Shown here: piece by piece, positions 42,566 through 50,265 of the stretch
How the letters are laid out: every line of letters starts with the position of its first letter
Position numbering within the stretch: the stretch's first letter is position 1
Assembly (NCBI GenBank): GCA_015066225.1
Contig: SVOT01000007.1
Coordinates: 24,614 to 88,613, forward strand
DNA: 64,000 bases
From: Oscillospiraceae bacterium
Lineage (GTDB): Bacteria; Bacillota; Clostridia; Oscillospirales; Acutalibacteraceae
Direction of reading: 5' to 3'
Position numbers and translations under genes: made by a program
Notes under the pieces: model-generated
The model's database searches: none
The model's input: only the letters and a program-made list of their open reading frames with translations
Told to the model about the DNA's origin: nothing

Positions 42566-42689
42566 TTATTTTAGAAGAAAGGATTTTTGGTTTTGGTTTA
42601 TGAACATTTATTTGAAAAGTACCCTGTTAGAGAATTGTATTTATAAAATAAAAGATTAGAATTGTAGTATAAAATGCAGGAGGTTTTTT

Positions 42690-45215
42690 ATGAAAAGAAT
42701 TATTAGTTTGTTTTTATCACTGGTAATTGTTGTCGGGCTGGTAAGCGCAATGCCAGTCAGCGTTTCGGCTGCGAACACTATGGTCGAAAACGCTATAAAT
42801 TGGGCGGTTGGCATTGCTAATGACAATAATTATGGCTATAGCCAGGTTAACAGATATGGAAATCCTGACTATGACTGTTCTTCTTTGGTGAGCACAGCTT
42901 TTCATAATGCAGGCTTTAATGTTGCTTGTGAGTTGAACACCTACACTATGAAAGATGCATTTGTGAATGCAGGCTTTACATGGATTCCCGCAAGTCAGAT
43001 TTCCGGTTTCCCAGGTTCGTGCGCAAATTTGCAACGAGGAGATATTTTGCTTGCAACAAACCATACTGAATTGTATATAGGTAATGGTAAAAACGTTGGT
43101 GCACATATGGACTATAACGGTATTCCCGGTGGTATCGGCGGCGGTAGCACGTGGTCTGATGGGTATAATGCTTATAGATATGGTGCTGACGAAATAGATG
43201 TTTGTAATTACTGGAATGATAATTGGCTTGGTGTGTTACGTTACAATGGCACAGATGATGGTTTAGCAAATATAGGTGATGATTTTTACGCAGTTATATT
43301 AAACACTGCATATTGGAAACCTATAACAGCAAATTCAAATGCTTCAGTTACATTGGAAAAAGAATGTGGTGTAGCTAAACAGTTGTGGTATTTTGATAGG
43401 CAAGATGATGGTAGTTATGTAATTACTTCGGCATCAAACGGAAATGCATTAGAAATGGATTGTGGTTATACAACACCGGGTAATCCCGTTGTTTATAAGG
43501 AATATTGGGGTGGTAATTATCAAAAATGGTCTATATATAAACAAGGTGACGGTTATGTATTTGTATCCAAACATTATCCGGAATATAATTTAGCTATAAC
43601 TCTATCTAATAATAGTAGTGCAGATGGAACTAAAATAACAACTTCAACCAGATGTAATGATTCGAGTCAGATTTTTTCTATTTATAGTGGTGACGAGGTT
43701 CAATTAAAGCCCGCAACATTGAGTGTTTCAGTTGGAAATTCTGCAACTGGTACTAAATTTTCTTGGAACGAAGTGTATGGCGAAAATTGGTATGATTTAA
43801 AAATCTGGAAAGACCAGTTGCATGTTGGAGAAGCATACCATATTGAATGGGGCGCAAAATCTGGCTGTGCAATACAACTACCTGCAGGAACCTATTATGC
43901 ATATGTTGACGCTTTAAATCATTATCAATGTAAAATGAGCAATGTTGTAACATTTACAGTTTCAGAAAAAATATATAAAATCACCTACAACGCCAACGGC
44001 GGTAGTGGTGCACCTGCTTCACAGACAAAAACCTATGGTCAAACATTGACGTTAAGCAGTACGAAACCCACTCGTTCGGGATATACCTTCCTCGGTTGGT
44101 CAACAAGCAGTACGGCAACTAAAGCAACATATTCAGCAGGTGGCAGTTTTACCACAAATGCAAATACAACACTTTATGCAGTATGGCAGAAAAATCACAC
44201 CCACAGTTATATGGCAACGGTAACCCAAGCACCCACTTGCACGGAAACCGGAATCAAGACATACAGATGTTCCTGCGGTGCAAGCTATATTCAAACAATT
44301 TCTGCAACAGGGCATACGGAAAGTGATTGGCTTAGAGGTTTTCCGGCAAGCGTACATTCAGCCGGCTCAAAGCATAAGGAATGTACCGAGTGTGGCGAGG
44401 TTCTTGAAACTGAAATAATCCCTCAGCTTAAATGTGCTGTTCCGAAAATCACTAAGGCAGAAAACACATCAAGCGGCGTTAAGGTTACATGGGGTAAAGT
44501 GACCGGTGCAGATTCTTACAGAATATACCGTAAAGAATCCGGTGGCACATATAAAAAACTTGCTGACACAACATCAACCTCATATACCGACAAAACCGCA
44601 AAGAGTGGAAAAAGATATTACTACGTTGTTAAAGCAGAAAATGAAGCAGGCTTCACAGAAAAATCTGCTTCAAAGGGTGTTATTTTCCTTGCAAGACCCA
44701 AGATTTCGGCAATCGCCAACAAATCAAACGGTGTTAAAATCGCTTGGGGTAAGGTTAGCGGAGCAAAAGAATACAAGGTATATCGTAAGGTGAGTGGTGG
44801 CTCTTATAAATATCTGGGCAAAACCACAAGCACTTCATATACTGATAAAACAGCGAAAAGTGGTAAGAAGTATTACTACGTTGTAAAAACCGTTAACGGT
44901 TCCTACGTGTCAGAAAAATCTGCTTCAAAAGGCATAACCTTTGTCGGCACACCTACAATAAAAACACCAACCACCGCAAAAGCAGGTGTAACTGTTAAGT
45001 GGGCAAGTGTGAGCGGTGCAGAGGGCTACGTTATTTATCGCAAAACGGGAAGTGGCTCATACACAAAAATTGCAACCGTTAAAGGTGGCTCAAAGGTATC
45101 TTGCCTCGATAAATCCGCAAAGAAAGGTAAGAAATATACCTACAAGGTTAAAGCGTATAAAGGCAGTGCATACAGTGTTGCTTCAAGCGGTAAAACAATA
45201 ACAGACAAATATTAA
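42690..45215 (+). CDS. Large secreted NlpC/P60-type multidomain protein
   Basis: An 841-residue exported protein. The signal peptide (about residues 1-28, ending VSVSAANT) precedes an NlpC/P60-like amidase domain with the nucleophile Cys in PDYDCSSLVSTAFHNAGF. Next comes a ricin-B-like lectin domain at about 200-335 (WYFDRQDDGSYVITSASNG, QKWSIYKQGDGY). An InlB-type B-repeat follows (YNANGGSGAPASQTKTYGQT), then a Cys-rich repeat (CTETGIKTYRCSCGASY), and three fibronectin III-like repeats to the end (WGKVSGAKEYKVYRKVSGG). It should cut or bind peptidoglycan and glycans. The lectin part is more AT-rich than the ends. AGGAGG precedes ATG 42690. Confidence 0.9.
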   Translation: MKRIISLFLSLVIVVGLVSAMPVSVSAANTMVENAINWAVGIANDNNYGYSQVNRYGNPDYDCSSLVSTAFHNAGFNVACELNTYTMKDAFVNAGFTWIPASQISGFPGSCANLQRGDILLATNHTELYIGNGKNVGAHMDYNGIPGGIGGGSTWSDGYNAYRYGADEIDVCNYWNDNWLGVLRYNGTDDGLANIGDDFYAVILNTAYWKPITANSNASVTLEKECGVAKQLWYFDRQDDGSYVITSASNGNALEMDCGYTTPGNPVVYKEYWGGNYQKWSIYKQGDGYVFVSKHYPEYNLAITLSNNSSADGTKITTSTRCNDSSQIFSIYSGDEVQLKPATLSVSVGNSATGTKFSWNEVYGENWYDLKIWKDQLHVGEAYHIEWGAKSGCAIQLPAGTYYAYVDALNHYQCKMSNVVTFTVSEKIYKITYNANGGSGAPASQTKTYGQTLTLSSTKPTRSGYTFLGWSTSSTATKATYSAGGSFTTNANTTLYAVWQKNHTHSYMATVTQAPTCTETGIKTYRCSCGASYIQTISATGHTESDWLRGFPASVHSAGSKHKECTECGEVLETEIIPQLKCAVPKITKAENTSSGVKVTWGKVTGADSYRIYRKESGGTYKKLADTTSTSYTDKTAKSGKRYYYVVKAENEAGFTEKSASKGVIFLARPKISAIANKSNGVKIAWGKVSGAKEYKVYRKVSGGSYKYLGKTTSTSYTDKTAKSGKKYYYVVKTVNGSYVSEKSASKGITFVGTPTIKTPTTAKAGVTVKWASVSGAEGYVIYRKTGSGSYTKIATVKGGSKVSCLDKSAKKGKKYTYKVKAYKGSAYSVASSGKTITDKY

Positions 45216-45216
45216 G

Positions 45217-45255
45217 AAAAACGGTCAGTAGTGGTTTTGCTACTGACCGTTTTTC
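45217..45255 (+). terminator. Terminator after the NlpC/P60 gene
   Basis: AAAAACGGTCAGTAG and CTACTGACCGTTTTT pair over 15 bp around TGGTTTTG. Confidence 0.93.
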
Positions 45256-45280
45256 TGTTTAATCTGCGAAGGGAAACAAT

Positions 45281-45370
45281 AACGGGGCGACCCACCACCA
45301 AAAGCGGAGCTTTTGGTCCCCCTCCCTATTCGGCAAAGCCGAACAGGGATGATAGGCTTCGCAATACATT
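45281..45370. repeat. Inverted repeat copy, right
   Basis: Reverse complement of 42087-42175, differing at a few bases (for example CGGAGC for AACGC between the CCAAAAG arms). The pair brackets the XRE and NlpC/P60 genes, about 3.3 kb. Confidence 0.9.
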
Positions 45371-45401
45371 GGATACTAAAAGCCGGCATCTGCCGTCTGA
45401 C

Positions 45402-46196
45402 TCATTCAATCGGCAGATTAAAACAATGTGAATGGAGCTTGTTCTGAAGCCTTAAAACCTCGGCTGCTTTGTAGTCTGTGCCCTGTGCAAAATATTGGTC
45501 CTGGATTCTCAAAGCGGCATTGAGTGCAACGTCCTTCTGTGATTCGTGACAGTTGATTGCTTCAAATTTCAAATCCTCAAAATCCGTTATGTCAACAACG
45601 GTGTTGGGATTGTCGGTGTAATAAAAGCCGAGGGTGAAAACGTTGTGTGTATCCTTGTGGGGCTTGCCGTCAACGAAGTCGGGAACAAAATCAAAGCCAG
45701 CATCCATAAAAGCGAATTTAACAGCGTTGCCAACCTTTATATGGTCCTCGTGGCATTCACTTGCAAGGTTTGGGTCAACGGTAAAAATTGCGTCGGGCTT
45801 GATTTCTCTGATAACGGGCGTGATTTTGTCGGCAATTTCACGTGAGGTTGCCCTTGTTCTGTCACCAAAACCGAGAAAGCCCGCATTTTTCATGCCAAGC
45901 TTTTCCTGTGCCGCAAGTGCCTCCTTCTGGCGGACTGTGTAGCCCTCACCGGAATAGGTGCTGTCTGTGAAACGGTCATCAAGAACAGTTAATTCATAAA
46001 CCTCAACGCCCCTGCTCACAAGGTATGCAATTGTTCCGCCGGCGCCAATCTGATTGTCATCGGGGTGGGGCTGAATGAACAGAGCTTTTTTTATGTGTTC
46101 AAGCTTTGGCGGGGCGCAAAGCACCTGTAAAGCGGGCATTGCCGCTTTTGTTGCGGTGCGAATAAATTTTGTTCTGACGGATGTTTTCTTTTTCAT
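45402..46196 (-). CDS. PIG-L/LmbE-family deacetylase
   Basis: A 264-residue zinc deacetylase. It has the family motif IQPHPDDNQIGAGGTIAYLV (residues about 40-59), VLDDRFTDSTYSGEGYTVRQ and the third ligand in LASECHEDHIKVGNAV. Relatives remove N-acetyl groups from sugars such as GlcNAc-inositol or GlcNAc-malate. It might make a low-molecular thiol precursor, but no partner glycosyltransferase is nearby. ATG 46196 follows CGAGGTG. It has an N-terminal basic/hydrophobic stretch (RTKFIRTATKAAMPALQVL) of unclear role. Confidence 0.9.
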   Translation of the reverse strand: MKKKTSVRTKFIRTATKAAMPALQVLCAPPKLEHIKKALFIQPHPDDNQIGAGGTIAYLVSRGVEVYELTVLDDRFTDSTYSGEGYTVRQKEALAAQEKLGMKNAGFLGFGDRTRATSREIADKITPVIREIKPDAIFTVDPNLASECHEDHIKVGNAVKFAFMDAGFDFVPDFVDGKPHKDTHNVFTLGFYYTDNPNTVVDITDFEDLKFEAINCHESQKDVALNAALRIQDQYFAQGTDYKAAEVLRLQNKLHSHCFNLPIE

Positions 46197-46262
46197 AAAA
46201 TCACCTCGAATAAATCTGAAAATAATATACCATAACAAAATAAATGTTTCAATACCATTGAC

Positions 46263-46291
46263 TTGATATAGATGAATTTGAGTGGTATAAT
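46263..46291 (+). promoter_or_regulatory. Promoter of hflX
   Basis: TTGATA at 46263-46268 and TATAAT at 46286-46291 with a 17-bp spacer. Confidence 0.75.
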
Positions 46292-46319
46292 AAAACTATC
46301 AAACACAAAAGAGGTCACT

Positions 46320-47564
46320 ATGGAATTTTACGAAAATAAAATTGAACAGGAAAGGGCGGTTCTCGTGTCTGTTGATACGGGTGAGTTTGATGTTGATTCA
46401 TCGCTCAGGGAGCTTGAAGAGCTCGCTAAAACCGCCGGGGCTGAGGTTATTTGCCAAATGACGCAGAAGCGTGAGGCTCCCGAGCCGGGAACGTATCTCG
46501 GCAGAGGTAAGCTCGAAGAGCTTTCTGAGTTCTGCGAAAACGAAAAGCCCGACCTTGTTATAATCGACGGCGAGTTAACACCCGCCCAACAGAAAAATAT
46601 CGAAACCGTCACAGATGTGCGTGTTATCGACAGAACAACGCTGATTCTCGATATTTTTGCGGGCAGAGCCCTTTCGGGTGAGGGTAAGCTGCAGGTTGAG
46701 CTCGCTCAGCTCAAGTATCTTTTGCCCCGCCTTGGCGGCAAGGGAGCTTCAATGTCAAGGCTGGGCGGCGGTATCGGAACAAGAGGCCCCGGTGAAACAA
46801 AGCTCGAAACCGACAGGCGACATATTCGCAGAAGAATATCTGCCCTCAGCGATGATTTGAAAGCTCTTGAGGAAAGGCGCAACCGCCACAGGGAGAGAAG
46901 AAAAAAAGACGGCGTTGTAACCGTTGCACTTGTGGGCTACACAAATGCGGGCAAATCCACCTTGATGAACACTCTCACAGATGCGGGAGTTCTTGCAGAA
47001 AATAAGCTTTTTGCAACGCTTGACCCGACGGCAAGGGCATTGACTTTGCCCGACGGTAGCAGCGTTTTGTTAATTGACACCGTTGGCTTTATAAGAAGAC
47101 TTCCGCATAAGCTTGTTGAAGCGTTTAAATCCACCTTGGATGAAGCTGTCAGCGCAAACGTGATTCTTAACATTTGCGATGCCTCAAATGAGGAATGCTC
47201 CGAGCATTACAGGGTTACTATGGAGCTCTTGGAAGAGCTTGGTTGCGGTGATAAGCCAATAATCACCGTTCTCAACAAATGCGACCTTGCTAACGATGTG
47301 CAAATACCCGATTCTGCAAAAACAGTCCGTGTTTCTGCCAAAACGGGTGACGGCTTGCCCGAGCTTCTCGAAGCGGTTGCAAAAGCGTTGCCCCCAACGA
47401 GAAAAAGGGTTAAAATATTGCTCCCGTTTTCAATGGGCTCCGCAGGGGCAGAGCTCAGAAAAACAGGTGTTGTTCATTCCGAGGAATACACCGCAGACGG
47501 TCTTTTGCTTGACATAACCGCTGAAATATTCACTCTCGAAAAGTATAAAGATTATATAGTATAA
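46320..47564 (+). CDS. hflX: Ribosome-associated GTPase HflX
   Basis: A 414-residue GTPase that splits stalled ribosomes. The N-terminal domain contains EPGTYLGRGKLEEL, then GGIGTRGPGETKLETDRRHI and a coiled coil. The G domain has G1 VGYTNAGKSTLMNT, G3 DTVGFIRRLPHKLVEAFKST and G4 LNKCD. ATG 46320 follows AGAGGTC; earlier in-frame codons lack a ribosome site. It ends at a bidirectional terminator. Confidence 0.96.
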   Translation: MEFYENKIEQERAVLVSVDTGEFDVDSSLRELEELAKTAGAEVICQMTQKREAPEPGTYLGRGKLEELSEFCENEKPDLVIIDGELTPAQQKNIETVTDVRVIDRTTLILDIFAGRALSGEGKLQVELAQLKYLLPRLGGKGASMSRLGGGIGTRGPGETKLETDRRHIRRRISALSDDLKALEERRNRHRERRKKDGVVTVALVGYTNAGKSTLMNTLTDAGVLAENKLFATLDPTARALTLPDGSSVLLIDTVGFIRRLPHKLVEAFKSTLDEAVSANVILNICDASNEECSEHYRVTMELLEELGCGDKPIITVLNKCDLANDVQIPDSAKTVRVSAKTGDGLPELLEAVAKALPPTRKRVKILLPFSMGSAGAELRKTGVVHSEEYTADGLLLDITAEIFTLEKYKDYIV

Positions 47565-47566
47565 AG

Positions 47567-47603
47567 CAAAGCATCGATGAAAAAACTTCATCGATGCTTT
47601 GTT
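47567..47603. terminator. Bidirectional terminator
   Basis: CAAAGCATCGATGAA and TTCATCGATGCTTTG form a perfect 15-bp stem around AAAAC. Confidence 0.92.
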
Positions 47604-47605
47604 TA

Positions 47606-49762
47606 TTAGTGTAATGAACTTGTCTGCCTTTGTGCCGCAACAAGGTTTGAATAGATACCGCCCAGCTTTATCAGCTCCTCGTGTGAGCCCACCTCTGCAA
47701 TCCTGCCTTTTTCAATAACAACAAGTCTGTTTGCGTTTTTCAGCGTTGCAAGTCTGTGGGCGATTGCAATGGTGGTTCTGCCCTCAATAAGGTTTGCCAA
47801 CGCCTCTTGTATTTTTATTTCGGTTTCGGGGTCAAGGGAGCTTGTTGCTTCGTCAAGAATAAGGATTTTCGGGTTCTTGAGAATTGCTCTGGCGATGCTT
47901 ATCCTCTGCCTTTCACCGCCGGAAAGCGAATGACCGTTTTCGCCGATAACCGTGTTGTAGCCATCGGGGAGCTTTGTTACAAATTCGTGTGCCCTTGCCG
48001 CTTTTGCGGCGGCAATAACCTCGTCAAGTGAGGCGTCGGGGCGGGCATAGGCAATATTTTCGAAAACCGAGCCCGAGAAAAGGTAGGTTTCTTGGAAAAC
48101 AACGCCGATGTTGTTTCTCAGCTCATCCTGAGGGATATCTCTTATGTCAACACCATCTATTGTGATTTTTCCCAGAGTGGGGTCATAAAGCCTCATACAA
48201 AGGTTGATCATAGTTGATTTACCTGCGCCCGAGTGACCAACAAGACCAATCATTTCACCGGATTTGATGTGGAGATTGATGTTTTTCAGAACAGGCTCGT
48301 AGGATTTGTAGCCGAAGGTGACACCGCTGAATTCCACATCGCCCGAGGGGTTGATTTTTTCTGGCTTTTCGGGTGTTGCCATCTGTGGCTCTTCGTCAAG
48401 AATTTCATAGATTTTTACAAGACTTGTTGAACAGTCTGCAATTCTTCTCGGAAACATTGAAAGCCAGCGAATGGGGGCATAAAGGTACGCAAGATAAAGG
48501 TTGAAGCGTGTAAGCTCGCCGAGGGTGAGCGTTCCGTCAAGCACCATTTTACCGCCTATTATCAGAACAAGAAATTCCCCCAGGGCTATGAAGTTACCCA
48601 CAAGCGGGAAAGTAACCGCCCAATATTTTTCGTTGCTTGCTGAAACCCTTGCAAGCTTCTCTGAAACGGCAGAGAATTTGTTGGTTTCACGCTCTTCGTT
48701 ACCAAATGCCTTAACGACTCTGATGCCTTTGATAATATCGTGAAGAACAGAGGTTTCTTTTGATGCCACTCGCCATTGCTTGTGGTAGCGCACCCTTGTG
48801 GAGTGCCTGAAAAGGGTCATAACAAAAACTGCTATGGGTATGGGCAAGAGAACTGCTATGGTGAGCATAAAGTTTGTGCAGAAAAGGATTATCAAAATAA
48901 CCGTGAATATAATAACCTGTTCAATAAGATAGCGGCCCTGCTGGTTGAAAAATTCCTTTACTCTTTCGGTGTCACGTGTTACTCGGTGTATAAGGTTGCC
49001 TGCAGTTTTTCCCGACATTGACGAAAGGGAAAGTGATTGTATTTTGTCATAAACAAGCTTTCTTAAATCATATGAAAAGCGTGACCCGACTCTTGCAGAA
49101 ATTCTTGCACTGAAAATGCTGATAACCCTTGAAAGAGCAAAGGTTACTGTCATAACAACCGCTATGGCGATAACGCCCGTTGCCCTGCTTTCAAAATAGG
49201 GCGTTGCATCGGCTGTGGGCACAAGATAATCGTCAATCAGAATGGAGTTGAAAAGGGGCATTATTGCCGAAAGCACGTTGGCAAGTGCCAACAACAATCC
49301 TGCACCGATGACAGATTTGAGATAGGGCCTGAAATATGTGAATGCACGTGAAAAAACATAGGATTTTTTCACGCAGAACATACACACGCTCATACCTCTT
49401 GCGTAGTGTCGGTGGCACTTGGGGCAAACAGGCAAGTCGTCTGTGTTGATGTCAAGAAGCTCGCCACTTTCAAGAAAATGGTTGATGACCTTAACAAGCT
49501 CACCGATTTCTTTGACACAAGCCATTGAAAAACGGCACACAGCGATGTTGTCGCTGCCGTCTTGGGAGCCACCCTTGGGCTTTAGCTCAAGTCTGCCGCA
49601 ACCAATGTCTGTTATCTGCACAGCCTCGTCGATTTCTTTAATATTAAATTTTTCTTCTGTGCCGTCAACGGTCTTTATAATGTAATTGCCGCAAAGTGTC
49701 AGCGTGCCCTCGCATACAAGACCGTCAGACGAAATATCGAATTTTACAATATTTGTATTCAT
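47606..49762 (-). CDS. ABC transporter, fused permease-ATPase (DUF1854 operon)
   Basis: A 718-residue half-transporter. The N-terminal 95 residues form an unusual soluble domain, followed by a zinc-ribbon-like CPKCHRHYARGMSVCMFC near residue 118. Six membrane helices follow (about 140-430) and the C-terminal ATPase has Walker A GLVGHSGAGKSTM, signature LSGGERQRIS and ILDEATSSLD. It most likely dimerises with the other ABC protein two genes upstream. The start could be ATG 49762 or an in-frame TTG at 49768, neither with a good ribosome site, so coupling to DUF1854 is likely. Substrate unknown. Confidence 0.9.
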   Translation of the reverse strand: MNTNIVKFDISSDGLVCEGTLTLCGNYIIKTVDGTEEKFNIKEIDEAVQITDIGCGRLELKPKGGSQDGSDNIAVCRFSMACVKEIGELVKVINHFLESGELLDINTDDLPVCPKCHRHYARGMSVCMFCVKKSYVFSRAFTYFRPYLKSVIGAGLLLALANVLSAIMPLFNSILIDDYLVPTADATPYFESRATGVIAIAVVMTVTFALSRVISIFSARISARVGSRFSYDLRKLVYDKIQSLSLSSMSGKTAGNLIHRVTRDTERVKEFFNQQGRYLIEQVIIFTVILIILFCTNFMLTIAVLLPIPIAVFVMTLFRHSTRVRYHKQWRVASKETSVLHDIIKGIRVVKAFGNEERETNKFSAVSEKLARVSASNEKYWAVTFPLVGNFIALGEFLVLIIGGKMVLDGTLTLGELTRFNLYLAYLYAPIRWLSMFPRRIADCSTSLVKIYEILDEEPQMATPEKPEKINPSGDVEFSGVTFGYKSYEPVLKNINLHIKSGEMIGLVGHSGAGKSTMINLCMRLYDPTLGKITIDGVDIRDIPQDELRNNIGVVFQETYLFSGSVFENIAYARPDASLDEVIAAAKAARAHEFVTKLPDGYNTVIGENGHSLSGGERQRISIARAILKNPKILILDEATSSLDPETEIKIQEALANLIEGRTTIAIAHRLATLKNANRLVVIEKGRIAEVGSHEELIKLGGIYSNLVAAQRQTSSLH

Positions 49763-49764
49763 AA

Positions 49765-50265
49765 TCAATATAAGTACGGTTCAAGAAGACGTTTGCTTTT
49801 TTGCTCTATTTTTTCATATTCGGGAACTACGTATCTGTTGCCGTCAACGTCAAAAATCAGCAGTGTGTTTTCACCCGAAAAACGTATGTTTCTTGTGAGG
49901 TCACGAACGGTAAAGCTTTTGCTTTTACCGTCGATGACGGTTTCAAAGTAAAAGTGCCCCATTCTTTCTTTTATGCTTTTTACCGCCGAAACGGTGGGAC
50001 AGTAGTATCTGTTTTTTAATTCCTTGACAGCGTTTTCGTAAGAGCTCTTGTTGAGCTTTTTTAAATCTCTTATGATGCCGATTTCATTATCGTCAAGGTC
50101 GTGAACGCAGATGTATTCATCGTCAAGAGAATAGGGATATGCTTTTATAAGTTTTACTCTGCCTATGCTTTTGCCGTCAAGCTTCATAACGAGAAAGCCA
50201 TTTGCATTGATTTCAAAGCTACAGCCCTCGGGTGGCAAAAAACTTATGGAAAGTTTATCGTTCAT
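49765..50265 (-). CDS. DUF1854 protein
   Basis: A 166-residue cytoplasmic protein with the DUF1854 pattern: LKKLNKSSYENAVKELKNRY, CPTVSAVKSIKERMGHFYF, and RDLTRNIRFSGENTLLIFDV. In other bacteria DUF1854 is encoded beside ABC exporters, including some linked to cyanophycin metabolism. Here it lies between two ABC half-transporters. ATG 50265 follows GGAGGAAAAAG and is preferred over an upstream in-frame ATG at 50304. It overlaps the upstream ABC gene by 11 bases. Confidence 0.88.
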   Translation of the reverse strand: MNDKLSISFLPPEGCSFEINANGFLVMKLDGKSIGRVKLIKAYPYSLDDEYICVHDLDDNEIGIIRDLKKLNKSSYENAVKELKNRYYCPTVSAVKSIKERMGHFYFETVIDGKSKSFTVRDLTRNIRFSGENTLLIFDVDGNRYVVPEYEKIEQKSKRLLEPYLY

